Shown here: positions 10,514 through 23,345 of the stretch, piece after piece
How positions within the stretch are numbered: position 1 is the first letter of the stretch
Layout of the letters: every line of letters begins with the position of its first letter
Position numbers and translations under genes: made by a program
Notes under the pieces: model-generated
Database searches by the model: none
The model's input: only the letters and a program-made list of their open reading frames with translations
What the model was told of the DNA's origin: nothing
Source of the DNA: Asterella californica
Taxonomy: Eukaryota; Streptophyta; Marchantiopsida; Marchantiales; Aytoniaceae
Assembly (NCBI GenBank): GCA_036924285.1
Contig: JAYKYS010000009.1
Coordinates: forward strand, 22,982,001 to 23,046,000
Reading direction: 5' to 3'
DNA: 64,000 nt

Positions 10514-13500
10514 TTAACGGGCCGTCGAGGCCTGAGTAGCAGAAGCTGCCGAGGCCACATTGTTCGAAAGCATATAACTTCGAACAGCGAGCTGTTTGGT
10601 CTTGTCGATAATTTGCTCGTACCTGCGTGGGACAAGCTCGAGATCTTAGCGCATAATTTAATTTGACTGATCACTAAGGAAACCCAAGTTAGAGAAAATC
10701 ATCAGTCGGGTTGAAAGGTCACGGAGACTTACACGCTAGCGTACTGCGTTCCCATTACCACGGTTCCCATCTTTGAGTCAATCTTCGCATCAAGCCGGGC
10801 ATTGCGAATCAGGTTGACGATCCAGCGCTCAGCATCATCGTAGTTCATGTTCAGTTTCTGAGACAACATACTGTCCAGTCCGAGGGCTATCAGAACAGGA
10901 CGAAATCACAAACTTAAAGGAAACGTGAATCTCGCGTACGTAAGAACCTATGTGCCAACTGCATGCGCAAATCCGGCAGAAAACAGGAGGAGACCAGCAC
11001 CGCATGAAGTACATGTGACATACCCAATGTCGATACATTGATGTATCCTGCAGTACGTCTCGAAGATAAACAATCTTGCATTCTCGAGGAACTCATCCCT
11101 CAAAGGAACAGTGACAAAACCGTTTTCTTGCACTTCCTTCCCAAGAAAAAAGTCGTTCAAAATAAGCTGCAAACAGACAGGAAACCAGGACTGAGAGGGA
11201 ATCGGGCGGTACGAACAAGTAATTATGGCTTTCGGATATCTACACACGTTTCATTACACAGAAGATTGTCTCAGGAAATATCCAGTATTCCCTCAGACTA
11301 CGCTAATTCTGACGTCGCGAATTCCCTACGGATGAATAAAACGAGCTTAAAATGCTCAACAAATTCACGGAATACTCAGTTGTATTCCGTGAGTTTACAA
11401 TCCATGTATCTCAACGTCCAAGTCCTCCTACTCTAGCTCCCGCTAGAACGATCGTCTTCTCTCCATAAAAGGCAAAACAACCGTCTATGTGCCACGAAAA
11501 AATCCGCCAACTTTAATAACACACCTACTTATTCAGATCGTCCAAGCAGGCTACACAAATAGACATTACCTCTTCACATTCACGTAGCTTCTTCTGTGCT
11601 CCCTCGAAGTCATAGTTGACGTACAAACACTCGAGAAACTCTGTAATCGGATCTTTGTACGTGTAGTGCTCTTGTTGAATGACTTTGATAAGCTCCTTCA
11701 GCATGTTTCGTCTTCTTTTGTTGACAATAACTGCTGTTGCCAGGTATCTGAGAAGATGGTGGGCATTTGTCTGGATGGCATTCAAGTACCTGCAAACATC
11801 AGCTCAGTCTCAAGACAAACATGTAAAACATGAATTCAAGACGAAAGAAGGTCCTGTCGACGACAGTCTGTTACGGGGTACCATCACTACTATGCACAAG
11901 ATCAGGTCAGCGTGCCAGTATATGTCGGTCAATGTCACAGCAGCGTAATGCAAGAATTACGATTCAAGTAATCCGTCAATGCTGAATCCAGAGAAGGTGT
12001 ACTCATAAAGAATTGCATGAAGAACGGCGGGGAATCATACGCTAATATTTCTCATCTTTTTAGCCAAAAATTCTAACCTGCGCCGACAAATCTCCCGCCT
12101 AGGGACAGGATGTTGAGAACGTTTAACTAACACCACATCTTAATAAGGAGGGCCCCCTGGTAACGACGATAAACTTAGAAACGATGACAAGTTAAACCAC
12201 ATTCGGAGATAACTTGAGGAAGATACCCAATTGAATGTTTTCTTCGGTGCTGAAGAGTGCAACTATACTTGTCCTTTTCGGGCATATCAATAATTCTTTA
12301 TTAAGCAAGTACCATGTTTACCACACATATACGTGAAAGTACCAAGATTCAGAAGGAGAAGAAATAATATTAAGCTGGGAGGAGATACACAAATGATAAC
12401 TGGAAAAAGGATGCGAATACAGCAATTAATTAGTCACGACTGATCCATTGAAATTTATGCTCTCGATCAGAAGCAGGGAAAAGGTTTAGAACGGCAAAAA
12501 GATTATTGCGCCCATCGACGAAGCAATCTTGGTTCATATCGTACTATACATCATAGCAGGAGCAACAAAGTAGTACGGCAAAAGCAACAAAGTACCAAAG
12601 CTACCGGAGAAAATCGCCAAGAGAAGGCTTACTCTACCAGTATCAATTCCTGATACAAGGCGACAGTGTCCTGGATACGGTACTGACCATATGGAACAAG
12701 TTTCTCCGAGAAGCGCATGCAAACATCGTACCTTGTTAACTAGTACTGAACCTTAGAAATAACCCATCCCCAATACAACCCAAGAGGTATTACCGAATTT
12801 ACCTCTCTTGGAAAAACAAATCGATGATGCCATTCCGTCCATTTTCGTGGTTGAAAAATATGAAAAGGGCCCAGTGCATCACCCAAGTCCGTTGCTGAAG
12901 CTGATTTAAAGGTGATGAAAAGTTCTTCGAATCGATTATTTCCTTCAACCGATTGAGCTCCTCAATTGCAACATCCCAGTTCTGCATCAAAATTTCGGCT
13001 GCTAGCTTGCCCCACAAAGCACTAAAACTACGTTCGCTGTTGGTGCACAGAGTCCGATATTGATAGAGATAATCGGAAGCACCAGAGTAGTTTCCACACT
13101 CAAACTGGAACTTGGCGAACTGGTACAACGCTTCAATCTGTTCTACACCTATCTGATACATTGGAGGACACCCGCATTCCCAGGCAAACCACCATCAGAA
13201 TCAACCCCCTTCACCATGAAGTTAAGTGTTGAGTTTCAGACAGACAATGCGACATATATAGCAGAGGAGACGTTCCCACCTTGTAGCGGTCATGTAACAT
13301 CTGCAAATTATACTGCTTGTCGGAACGCAACTCCTGAACCAACTGAGGATTCTGAAGAAAGCTGATAAGAGGGGCAGCCGATTCCTCCAGCGACTTCAAT
13401 CTTCCCACGACTTCCACGCGTCTATCCATCATTCCTGAGAATTACATGAATGCACAGGCTTCACTTGATGAGACCGTCGAGCAGCGCAGAGTTAGGGTTA

Positions 13501-14538
13501 GGCTCAAGTGCCCCCAAAACAATTGAGACCAAGTTCCTGTGTAGCATATACATAGAACTGAATCATGGTCGTAAGTCCACCATGGTTCTTGTTTCATACC
13601 ACCTTCATCATTTTGTACTATACTCTTCAGATATATGAACATCGAGTACCAGTTCACGCGAGCCTTCTCAAAACCCCGGTGATGATTTCCGTCATAGAAG
13701 ACAGCGCGGCCGTCGGCTACCCCATTACAACCAAGACATATACTCTCATCCCCCAATAGGGACGGCTTGCTATGAGAGATGTCAAATTTACGTTTAACCG
13801 TACACTTAGTTGACTCAACATCACAGGTCACCCTACAACTCGGTCAGTGCAAGTGAACTGCAAAATCATGACTGTCGATTCCGTTTCTATAAACACAGGT
13901 AGATGCAAATGAATCGACATTTCACGGTCAAGCGCGTTTACTCTAGACGGTTTACTTGCCACCGCGTACTTTCTATTCAGAAGCTCCGGTCATAAAACAT
14001 AAACGGAAAGTATACGAAGTGGTGGACGATCTACATAAATGGTGAAGAAATTTTCACACTGGCTGAGATTGAAACAGACGACATACATTTGTTCCATTGG
14101 ATGCATTAGCGTTAAGATCCCCTCGACGGGGATACACTGAGAGATGAATAACACCAGCAGAGACTGCAGGGATATCCTTCGTCAAGATGTGAACACAGGA
14201 GCACACGCCATTGGCACACGAGATATTTTGCAGAAGCAGGATAGAGAGCAGCTGTAAGTGTTGTTTGACAAGAGCTCATAAACCAGCGAAGACCATTGCC
14301 CAAGTCAAATCCGGCACGTACAGGTCTTACCTTGAGGCACATCTTCGGTGTGGTAGAGATGCTTGTGTATATCCATCATATAATCAACCATGTTCGTCTT
14401 GGCCAGAAGTTCGATCTTCGCCTTCAGAATCTGGTCCTCGGCATACAGCTGCTTCTCTTGCAGAAATTCCAGCAGAGGAAACACGAGGTGACGGTCCAAG
14501 TACGGGGCCACCTTGGCGGTGAGATCGTACTGCGCCAT
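10514..14538 (-). CDS. EIF3E: Eukaryotic translation initiation factor 3 subunit E (eIF3e / INT6)
   Basis: Seven exons, read on the minus strand: 14538-14331, 13434-13280, 13152-12803, 11789-11570, 11166-11024, 10870-10733 and 10622-10514. All introns are GT..AG, and the exon lengths add up to 1323 nt, an exact 440-codon frame plus stop, close to the family's usual size. The start ATG sits in a gcc-ATG-g context. The product is a core subunit of the eIF3 complex, which helps recruit the 40S ribosome; in plants it also contacts the COP9 signalosome (family knowledge). Diagnostic strings are [14 protein letters not shown] near the N-terminus, [19 protein letters not shown] and [18 protein letters not shown] in the middle, and the PCI/winged-helix end with [20 protein letters not shown]. 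The extreme C-terminus ([19 protein letters not shown]) is closer to the animal type than to the Arabidopsis tail as I remember it. The gene looks intact. Confidence 0.95.
11790..12802 (-). other. eIF3e intron 3 (about 1 kb)
   Basis: This is the longest stretch between coding exons of eIF3e. It starts with GTAAAT on the minus strand after 12803 and ends with TTTGCAG before 11789. I see no nested gene in it. Confidence 0.85.
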
Positions 14539-15430
14539 GGCTCTAAAACCAAGCTCCCCCTTCCTTGCTCGATCAAGCCGTAGACTATTTCGGACAGAAG
14601 AAGATTCAGAAGCTACGCTCCGCGCAGATGTGGGGCTTCGGGGCGCTCGAGCTGTCGACGGAGGAAGAAAGGACGTTCTTTTCGAGCATCAGCTCAGAAA
14701 AGCACGAAATCCAGACGCTGAGTGCCTCAAACCCTAAGATGTCGCGGAAGAAAAACTTCGCGTTAGGGTCCAAAACTCTCGCTGAATTTCATTTTTCGCG
14801 TCGTCGCCAACCTCAGGAGTTTACACGATCAGTCCGGTGACGATGTACAATAGGTCAAGAGTTCGTCCTTCCAAACAACGAGTCGCAGGGCGACGGTCGC
14901 CAAGTACATAATCCTGTGAGAGTCCTCCTTATCATCCACACGAGTCGCCCGAATACTTAGCGACGTTGCGAGCCGGGATACTACCGGTAATCCTAAACGC
15001 CGGGGGGCGGTCGAGTACAAACGCAACCTTGGCCTTCCGGTCACCGGACACTGGTAAGCCCTACACAGTAAACTTGGAAAACGCTTCCTTGATTTGAGAC
15101 TGCCTCCGAAAGCGCAAAGCGTTGCCTCTGTGGACAAGAAATATTTTCTTATTCCCGCCTATACGACTTACCAAAATAGGAAATCATTCTCAACTTGCAA
15201 ATAGGTTGCTACTTGCCACCCCAAGTATCCATGTAAAAGTAGGAAAATGAATATTCTTTTATTTTTCCCTTTCTACTTTATGTCACAGGGAATATCTTTT
15301 CTTTTTGCCACAAAACCACACAACTTTTAGATCTAGGTCTCCTGCAGTACGGTACTAACCAGATTGATTTGAACAACACACAAAATGTAAAGCTCCCGAA
15401 CAGTTTTGAATTGAATTTTCATTCTTCAAG
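14539..15430. other. Upstream region of eIF3e
   Basis: The promoter and 5' untranslated region of eIF3e should lie here (minus-strand gene). An open frame on the plus strand (14565-14840) has no recognisable domain and is probably fortuitous. No clear TATA box was identified. Confidence 0.4.
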
Positions 15431-15599
15431 TTTAATTATTCAATGATAATTTTATAGTCAAAAGTATTTTTAGTCGCAGTGTTTCTTTCTTTCTGATTGT
15501 AAATTTGAAATCCGAGTCCTCGCTCGATTCGACAGCCAGTCGAGTAGATCATAGAGAGCAGCTTGCACGAGGAGACGGCAGAAAGTTTGTCTCGCGCAT

Positions 15600-16170
15600 G
15601 TAGTCTCAGTTCTCGGTCCAAGGAAATGACACGACAAGGGACGGGAGAAGCAGGATACAGGAGAAGCTTGATGTGGTGCATCTACCCTAGCTTCTTGCTC
15701 CACAGATTCATTCGTCCGTTTTCTCTTGCTTGGAAAAAGTGACGATGGCAGTCTTGTTCTAAGAGACGAAAACATTGAAGCAAATCGTTTCTTTTGGGAT
15801 ATGCAATCGAGACGAGACGACCTTCTTTGGACGTCTCATTTGTCTTCCGTCACTTCTCACAAAATTGACTATCAGGAGTAGGTCGGTGAGCTCTCTCGCC
15901 GAAGATACGAAGCAGGAAACGGGAGAAGCTTGGTCGCAGATTTCTACCCTAACTTCTTACTCGCAAGACGTCACGAATCATTACTCGTAATTTTACGGGA
16001 CCACGGATTGCTCTTCCTCCTTCCATCAAGATGGAAATATTTTCGCTGTAAATCATTTCGTTTGTCATATTCCTTCAATCGAGACGAGACGACTTTCCTT
16101 CGAACGAATGATTTGAACTCCGTGACTGAGGAAATCGATCAAGACCAGAGCGAGCGAGGGACTGGATGAC
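15600..16170 (+). repeat. Degenerate direct duplication
   Basis: The blocks cgggagaagc...ttctaccctaacttctt at about 15640-15720 and 15910-15990 match with changes. The block caatcgagacgagacgac occurs at 15802 and again at 16077. The segment therefore looks like two diverged tandem copies of about 270 bp. No intact protein spans them. Confidence 0.5.
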
Positions 16171-16480
16171 TTTCATCCGTGATCGGGAGCAGATCGAGCA
16201 ACGGACAGACAACCTTCATCGATCTATTTGGATGTTTTCTTCAAGACTCTATTCGTCGATGTACAACAGACGAGATGGTGATCAGCAGGTCTCACCAATC
16301 ATGCCACGATTGCTGGTTTCTACAGCACCAATCCATCATGCCGCCACAGCTTTCATGTGGCTTCTATCGTTGGACGCGTCGACGACATGGCTGTTACTTA
16401 TCCTCGACTGGCATTTCTCCATACAAGAAAGCTAAGTATTCATTACCACCTTCCTTCTCTTCATATCTATTTTTTTCAAA

Positions 16481-16705
16481 ATGTCCGAGGAAGAAAAGCC
16501 TACAATAATTCCGTTAGAGATTCTTGTAGAAACTGAAGCTAACGAGTTGTCCGATGATGATCTTTTGCAATCCATACCTGCAACCCCGTCTCGTTGTTCC
16601 CCCGCATCTGACAATAGCCCTACTGACGATAGCATTATAGATGAAAGGTTCGCTTTCGATAATTTTGAAGCTGTTTGCATTCATGACCACCTTTGCAAAG
16701 TATAA
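16481..16705 (+). CDS. Small acidic, Ser/Asp-rich hypothetical ORF
   Basis: Seventy-four codons from an ATG, with an acidic, proline- and serine-rich composition (ELSDDDLLQS, DNSPTDDS). I do not recognise it. It lies about 440 bp upstream of the Rep-like relic and in the same reading frame (same phase as 17144), so it could be the former N-terminal region or a neighbouring gene of that element. The support is weak: length, composition and position only. Confidence 0.25.
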   Translation: MSEEEKPTIIPLEILVETEANELSDDDLLQSIPATPSRCSPASDNSPTDDSIIDERFAFDNFEAVCIHDHLCKV

Positions 16706-17143
16706 CGCTTTTGGAGACCTCGAACTATACCGTCATACCCATTTTATCGTGGAACATTCTTTTCTTTTACATATAATAGAACTATAAAGACTTCGAGCTT
16801 ATATCTATATCAATTTTCACTTCTATACAATTCCACCTGAATTTATAATCCCAGCCCTAGACTTTGTATTGATATGCATTTCGTTCTCTGCTGCAACTTC
16901 TTGTCTTGAGGCTGTTATCGGACCATTTCATTACATCCAATCCGAAAAGAGTTGGATGGTGCTACGAGACTCCAAGTCTTCTCTTTTATGTTATCCCAAG
17001 TTTTTACAGTCTCTCCATGACCCTCATCTTCTGAAGCCGACTGTGCGTGATGTGTATCATTTAAACTGCATGCACTGTGTTTGTCAAGATGTGGAACCCA
17101 CAGCTTTTCTGATTACACTGTAAACACCTCTCGTATCTAACCA

Positions 17144-18040
17144 ATGTTGTTGCGACGAGCGGTCAGAGCTAGACGTGCTGCTGCTACACAGTCTGCACCG
17201 GCCACACGTAGAGTTCTTTTTACTAAACTCTTCAAAATGTCGCTGATAGTGAATTGCACAAGAAGAAATCTTGATATGTGCAACTGGTCACCGTTGTGTC
17301 AATTTATAGATTATGAGTGTACCAGTGGCTTGCTATTTGTTGAGAGCGGTGAAACCTTGTTGCATCCACACATACAGAGAAACACTTCTCTTCAAGCCAC
17401 GAGCACTATACAGGTGAAACAACATCTGCTCTATATTTTGAGATAGAAGGGCACTGACAGACATGTGGGTGGGGAGGTTTGCGTCAAACGATTGACTTAG
17501 AAAGGTCTCCACACCTTCGTTGACATGATCGAGTATTGTATGAAAGACAAAGGTCAGCTACATCACCAATCAGCCATGAAGAACATCACAGACGTCATGC
17601 TGGAAGACGGAGAAGAGTTGTTCACTTTGTTTGGTGATGCAAATATGAAGAACTGAGTGGAGCTGAATTACACTAATATCCTCCAGCGTGCATTGCAATT
17701 TGATAAGTACCATAGTGCGCATCCGTTGGGTACAACTCTTAGAACATGTTTAAGATCTATAATACGATCTAGTAAGTATACACCGTCTTCCAGATGGCTT
17801 ATGGCCTACGGTATGCAGAAGACACGTGGTGACTCTCCATGGAAAGCTATAATTCGTCCTAAAATTGTAACCATCGTGGACATAAAAAACGTTTTTTTAC
17901 TCAAACACGAGCATGTTACTTCATTGTCGCACAGCCGGATGCTGACATTCTTCAAGCGGAGGAGTATATACTTGCAGCTTCTCTCACTCTTCAACGCAAC
18001 AGAACAATATCTAACTTCCATGATGTTAGCGCGCCCATAA
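17144..18040 (+). pseudogene. Decayed HUH (CRESS/Replitron-like) Rep endonuclease relic
   Basis: One plus-strand frame runs from 17144 to 18040 with in-frame stops only at 17444, 17498 and 17654. Within about 110 codons it carries, in the right order, the three signatures of Rep-type HUH nucleases: a motif-1-like IVNCTRRN (from 17247), the HUH motif HPHIQ at 17363-17377 preceded by SGETLL, and a motif-3 EYCMKDKG at 17531-17554 with the presumed nicking tyrosine at 17534. In the family, the two histidines bind the metal and the tyrosine attacks single-stranded DNA. A further ~130 codons (17657-18040) stay open in the same frame; no Walker A site is visible, so no SF3 helicase is evident. It may derive from a Replitron-type transposon or an integrated CRESS DNA replicon; I cannot separate these. 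It is clearly non-functional. Confidence 0.6.
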
Positions 18041-19049
18041 TACATGTCTATCTGTAGCACCTTGGAAAGAAACTTGTGTTGCGATATAGCCTTTGAAGAT
18101 AACGATTTTATAACACAAGTTGTTTTTTCTGCTATTCTGTAAGCTGTTTTTTTCCTATTCTGTTTTGTCTTGCTTCCCATTTCCACCACTCTCACGAGTG
18201 TTCTTACAGGTACCACTACCGACCTCGCGTCGACTCCAACTACTACATAGAAGCAGAATCGCATACATATAAGTACATACGACTACATAGAAGTAGCAGC
18301 GACCGTACAGCAGAAATAGCTCATTATGTTTTACCTCCTCAAACTTTGTTTTGCAGTAATTAGTACCAGCATCAGTTTTTTCTATCGTAGACTAATACAC
18401 GATATCGCTTATATTCATAGTACTGCCATGATATCGATCCAACTGTTGTTACTATCTATTCTAAATGAAATAAAGTTTAAGCAGGCTCGCCGTAACCTCT
18501 TTTTTTCTACCCGTAATTTCTTCTGAACAATTGCTTTTCATCAGTTCCATTTTTGCTGCTTATGGCTTCCATATTATTATCTGAAAACATAATCGACGAC
18601 TTTTGGGACAGTAAACTACAGCCAAATATTTTTTTTCACCACACTACAAAAAGTTTCTTACAAACAAATGTACGCATATAAACAGACAAGTTGTGTACAC
18701 AACTCTGATATTACGAGCATGCTTATAGCGCTATTTTGAAGTGTACAATTTTCAAACAAATGAGAAGCGATACATATATATATATATACCAGGCACGCAA
18801 CCTTGAAAAACAAACTATACATCTAGTGAATATCCAGCGAATATCCTTCTCCACGTCCTTATATAGTGAAGGAAGCGGGAGGAATATATAGTCTCATGCA
18901 AATGTAAATTTAAATTTTTCGTGGCTACTTTCGTGAATTAATGCAAGTCAATTTAAATAGTCTTTGCACATGTTTCTCCAATACTCTTTTTATATCTATT
19001 GTTGTATTTAAGTCTGATTGCATCTTGTGATTTATCTTTTTCCCTCAGT
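18041..19049. other. AT-rich intergenic stretch
   Basis: No gene seen. The motif actacatagaag occurs twice (about 18242 and 18282). A (TA)n run lies at about 18774-18788. Confidence 0.5.
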
Positions 19050-19800
19050 TGATATGTTGTTTCACCTCGATGAGGAATGAACAACGCTCATCGACATATC
19101 TTATATCTATACTTCTAGTAAATCTTGTCGAATCTTATCTTTTTTATCATGTCTTTCTTCTCATCGATCAAAGCTCCATGTTCACTCTTTGTGATGTTTG
19201 CACACACAAGAAAAATCTCTACGAGATCTTTTGTTATCGTCCCTCAAACAGAAACGGCACTTCTCAACAACACATAGTGTGACATCTTCCCTTTTTGCAT
19301 TGTGGATATTGTAGACAACCAAAGTCCAAAAATTTCACATGTTCGGACAAATCTTCTTTCTTAGTTTCAACCATAGCATAATACGTTGAAGTCTCTATCG
19401 ACACAACATTATTTGTCGTCAAGTGTTCCTCGACTAATTTCTTCATTTTTGTCGAACTGAAGTTAGTTTGAAGGATGTCTCTAAACTTATGTTTCTCTAC
19501 AAGATCTTCTTTTCTTTCCAGATTAAGAAGAACTCCTTCTTGCAAGATCTCAACAAAAGTCCTTGAAATCTTTCCTATGATGATTATTACTATCGCACTT
19601 GATGTACAATTGTACACAAGTTTGTCTTGGAATTGAATTCATGTCCGTCTTTGATCATTTCTCCTCAAGCGTCGTGAGCTTGATTAGAGGATCTCTCATT
19701 CCTCACATAATATCCTCAATGGCAAGATCACTTGTCTTGGAAAGTAATTCAGCAACTGTTTGGATCAGTTGTAGGTTATCATTGGATATGTCATCTTAAG
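19050..19800 (-). pseudogene. Gypsy gag fragment (element H), decayed
   Basis: Read on the minus strand, a broken frame gives KTSDLAIEDIM...GMRDPLIKL.TLEEK, then a ruined zinc knuckle (KCDSNNHHRKDFKDFC), then EILQEGVLL and FSSTKMKKLV. The order matches the gag of element C (60000-60290: LIKGMKELKLKLTRLEEK, CIWCDSLDHVRRDC, FGKGGMKRLV). At least one frameshift and several stops are needed, and no LTR was found. Confidence 0.5.
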
Positions 19801-21745
19801 CGGAGAGACGAAAGAGCAAAATACAAGTCTCATCGATATTAAGTGCACTCTATTTCTTTATCAGTCGTGAAAAATCTAAAGAGAAAGATATGAGATGCAG
19901 TGGGTTAGCAAACTCTAGTCCTTTTGCCTTTGGATTTTTGTTAGGGTTCTTTGTAGGAACAATCAACATAATCCTGCTTACTATTCTCGCATTGTGTTGT
20001 TATGGAAATTTAGTGATTTCTATCTCTCAGAATTTGTTTGTATTGTTTTTTGTAGAGCGTTTCGTGCATATATTTGCATAATGCATTACTCTCATCGTCA
20101 CTACGAACATTATTGACAGTGACGAAGAGGAAATTTGACGAGTTAAGTAGATAGTGTTGTGAGGTCAACTCCCATCGCAAGATGCATTGTGTTTATTTTT
20201 CAGTTTTTCCTCTACGACGTCGATGGTTAGTGTCTATTAGTCGTAAAGACACGAGAGAACTATGTTAACATAGGTTAAAAATTATGAATTATGAATAGTC
20301 GATAGGAACTACATATGTATATGTAACATGTTTATCTCTTATTGAATTCTTCTTTGACATCTATGATGTGCAACGTGAAACTTATTCTTAATATGATGTA
20401 TTATTCATTGCATGTTACTTATGTTGTTATGTTATGAATGTGTTTATCTCAATAAATAATCACTATTTGTCATTATATATGATCTAATGATTTCACTTAT
20501 AAGTTATTAATGTCTTTCTAACTATTTTCCAATACTCTCTACTTCATTTTCTATGAAAGACGAAAGAGAAAAACAATGAGTTAGAAAAGGATAATAGAAA
20601 TTGTCAGATTGTTTTAGTCTACAATTGACAACTACAGACAAAAGTGACACTTCAAAGAGATGTATATTCAACGATAGTTACAACAATATTCTCATATCGT
20701 CAACTTATTGCCACAAGAAACATCTCTCGTAGTGCAGAAATTGTCTTCATTGTAAACCAAATGAGGTATTCAATGAGACATGATTACACGGTTCTTCATT
20801 CTCTAAACATTGAAAAATCATTTGTAGATTGTCGATATGTCATATCATCGCAAAACCCAGAAAATAAAAACTGTTAGTGAAACACACTATGTGAACCAAC
20901 GATCAATAAGGCTCATCCGAATCTCAATCAATGTCTCATTGATTGTGATGGTCGTTAGTTATAGACAGCTCTGATCAATGATGATTGCTAATGACGCACA
21001 AAGTGTATCCGACTTCTTCCGTAGCTATTTCACCTCTCCACACTATGCGAGCCACTCCTTTGATTTACAACGGTCTTGTTCTTTGTCAGCAAGGAGGTCT
21101 TTCAAATATTACTTATGAGCTCGAGTTTGTCGATGTACATATCAAGCTTGTAATTGCAAAAGTGAGCACGTCCTGATTCCGAAGATCATCGTGCAGAATC
21201 ACCTATCTCTAGTTAGATTGTAATAAGCATACAAATATGAAACCTATTAGATTAGTTATTTATGGTATGAATCAATAGAAACTCATCTTCTTTGTTTGTT
21301 TTCTCTTTATTTCTTAATCACCATGTTATTATTTTACAAGATCATAGTTGAATTTTTATTCTACTAGACAAAATAGAGACTTTATTGTGGAACAAAAGTA
21401 ACTACAAGTCATGAGTTTATAATTTTTATATTCGTTTTTAACGGATTTGCATGCAAGTGAATCTTTGATTTTTATCTTAGAAGTTTAAAGTTAAGTTGTC
21501 CTTGTTATTTCTCTTTGAACCGTAACTTGTCAAAGGTTTCTCTTGCTTTGTTCCTCTTTCTATTTGTTACACACCCTTACACACAACTCTTATTATTTTG
21601 CATGTTACAAATCATTTTCACTATAATCTACTCCTCCGAAGTGGAATGTAATCAATAGCAGAGCTAAACTTATCCCTATCACTCGCTTGACATCTTTTGG
21701 ATTATTACTGTCAAGTCGTTTATTCATCTCTTTCATCAATAGTGG
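19801..21745. other. AT-rich intergenic stretch, no gene recognised
   Basis: Several short ORFs of 60-80 codons exist, but none shows a motif or composition that supports coding. This may be further decayed retroelement DNA. Confidence 0.4.
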
Positions 21746-21749
21746 AAGA

Positions 21750-21900
21750 GGATAGCAAACTTAATTTATTACATAACCTTTCATCAAGAAGCGTTAGGTA
21801 ATAAATAAGTGCACCGGTCATATTCTTATACTCTTACTCACTAAGGGGTCCGATTTATAGTATTGGAAGTGTGTTCCTCAACTCTTCATTTATGGGTTTT
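21750..21900. repeat. Hairpin-pair repeat, copy 8
   Basis: Hairpin one lies at about 21753-21805: aatttattacataaccttt / gcgttaggtaataaataa. Downstream, ctcttcatttatgggtttt (about 21878) matches the ctcttcacttatggattct block of copy 7. The second hairpin is poorly preserved. Confidence 0.5.
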
Positions 21901-22297
21901 TATGGATGTTTTTACGGTAAGACTTGTATGCATGATCTAGTTGTTTATGATGTCAATTCAGTCGTGACACTAAACCTGGAACTTTGCTCGATGTAAATCC
22001 CTCTCTCTCAAGGACTCAGATAGAACTGATTGAGGAAGCAGTCCAAAACCTTGCATGTCGTTATGTAAAAAGACAACGAGAAAAAGAGATCATGTAGGTA
22101 TTGACTATGACGCATGAATAGTTTACGGCTTCGCTTTCTTTTTAACACATATGGAGAAAGTGACCACAAGCTTATGCTACAATAGCGACATCCAATCGTC
22201 TCTCACAAAATTACCCCCTGTCTTCTTTTTCTTTTCATAGTAGGTTGTGGTTGCACCTTGGAGATGATTATTCGCTTGTGTGTTGACGTTTTCATGA

Positions 22298-22460
22298 TGA
22301 CTGCATATTCACCTCATGTACGCTTAGAAGTGTACATGAGGCATAATTAAGAGTTAATCCTAGGAAAGGTTAGCTTTAAATTAATGTCTCGAAAGACTAT
22401 CTTCATTCGTCAATAAGAATGTATTTATATTGGATAGGTTATAGTTAAACACACGCGCTT
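22298..22460. repeat. Hairpin-pair repeat, copy 9
   Basis: Hairpin two lies at about 22302-22345: cctcatgtac / gtacatgagg inside cata..ataat flanks. It is followed by hairpin one, about 22346-22388 (agttaatcctaggaaaggttagct). The cttatgggttttt block follows at about 22459. Confidence 0.55.
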
Positions 22461-22887
22461 ATGGGTTTTTCTTGTTTCTAGAGGCCATGTGTTTCGCTCA
22501 GGTAAGAGTATTTTAAATTTGGGGTTTTAAATAGAATAATTCAAACCTAGATATTTAAATTTAGATTTAAATTTATCTTTTGATTTGCATTCATGATACG
22601 AGCCACGGAATTTACACTGCAGTAAAACACAAGTAAGACTATATATTTTTCCCCGCTTCCTTCAGTGTTGATGGACTAGGTGATGTCGCGTAAGAAGCAA
22701 GGGTTGTTGGTCCTGCTGTTGTTGAGAATGAAGATGAGGAATTCCAGGAGGATAAGTTAAGCATATATAGTGATTTTAGACAGAGTCACTAAGCACGTTG
22801 TCGTATCGTGGATCGGCTTTCATCTGAAAATCTGTTTGCGATACTTATCATTATCGCTCCAAAAACACTCATGGGACTAAAAATGAG

Positions 22888-23345
22888 GCTTTTGGCACAA
22901 CTTCGGATCTCCACTTTCATCGCATCAATGGGTAGAGCTCGTTGTCAACTTTCCATAGACACTTTGTCTACTTCATTTGGACGCATAGTGGAGAAGTTAC
23001 GAGACTCGAAAGATGGGTAAAACAAGCTAAGCTCCAGCTTACGAGCTTTTGGCACAACTTCGGATCTTCACTTTCATCGCATCAATGGGTAGAGCTCGTT
23101 TTCAACTTTCCATATGCACTGCGTCTACTTCATTTGGACGTCTACTGGAGAAGTTACGAGACTCGAAAGATGAGTAAAACAAACTAAGCTCCAGCTTACA
23201 TGCTTTTGGCATAACTTCGGATCTTCACTTTCATCGCATCAGTGGGTAGAGCTCATTGTCAGCTTTCCATAAGCATTTTGTCTACTTCATTTGGATGCCT
23301 AGTGGAGAAGTTATGAGACTCGAAAGATGAGAAAATCAAGCTAGG
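22888..23345 (+). repeat. Tandem array, three units of ~157 bp
   Basis: Units begin at 22888, 23046 and 23203 with cttttggca(c/t)aacttcgg and run to gagactcgaaagatg...aagctccagc. They are well conserved with scattered substitutions. The array sits next to a minus-strand gypsy gag fragment and could be part of its untranslated region, but no ORF supports coding. Confidence 0.85.

Noticed and set aside
14565..14840. 91-codon plus-strand ORF divergent from eIF3e
   Set aside because: No recognisable domain; it overlaps the presumed leader of eIF3e, with overlapping frames open in the same region.
19264..19617. Stand-alone 117-codon minus-strand gene
   Set aside because: Its blocks line up with a decayed gypsy gag, so I annotate it as part of element H.
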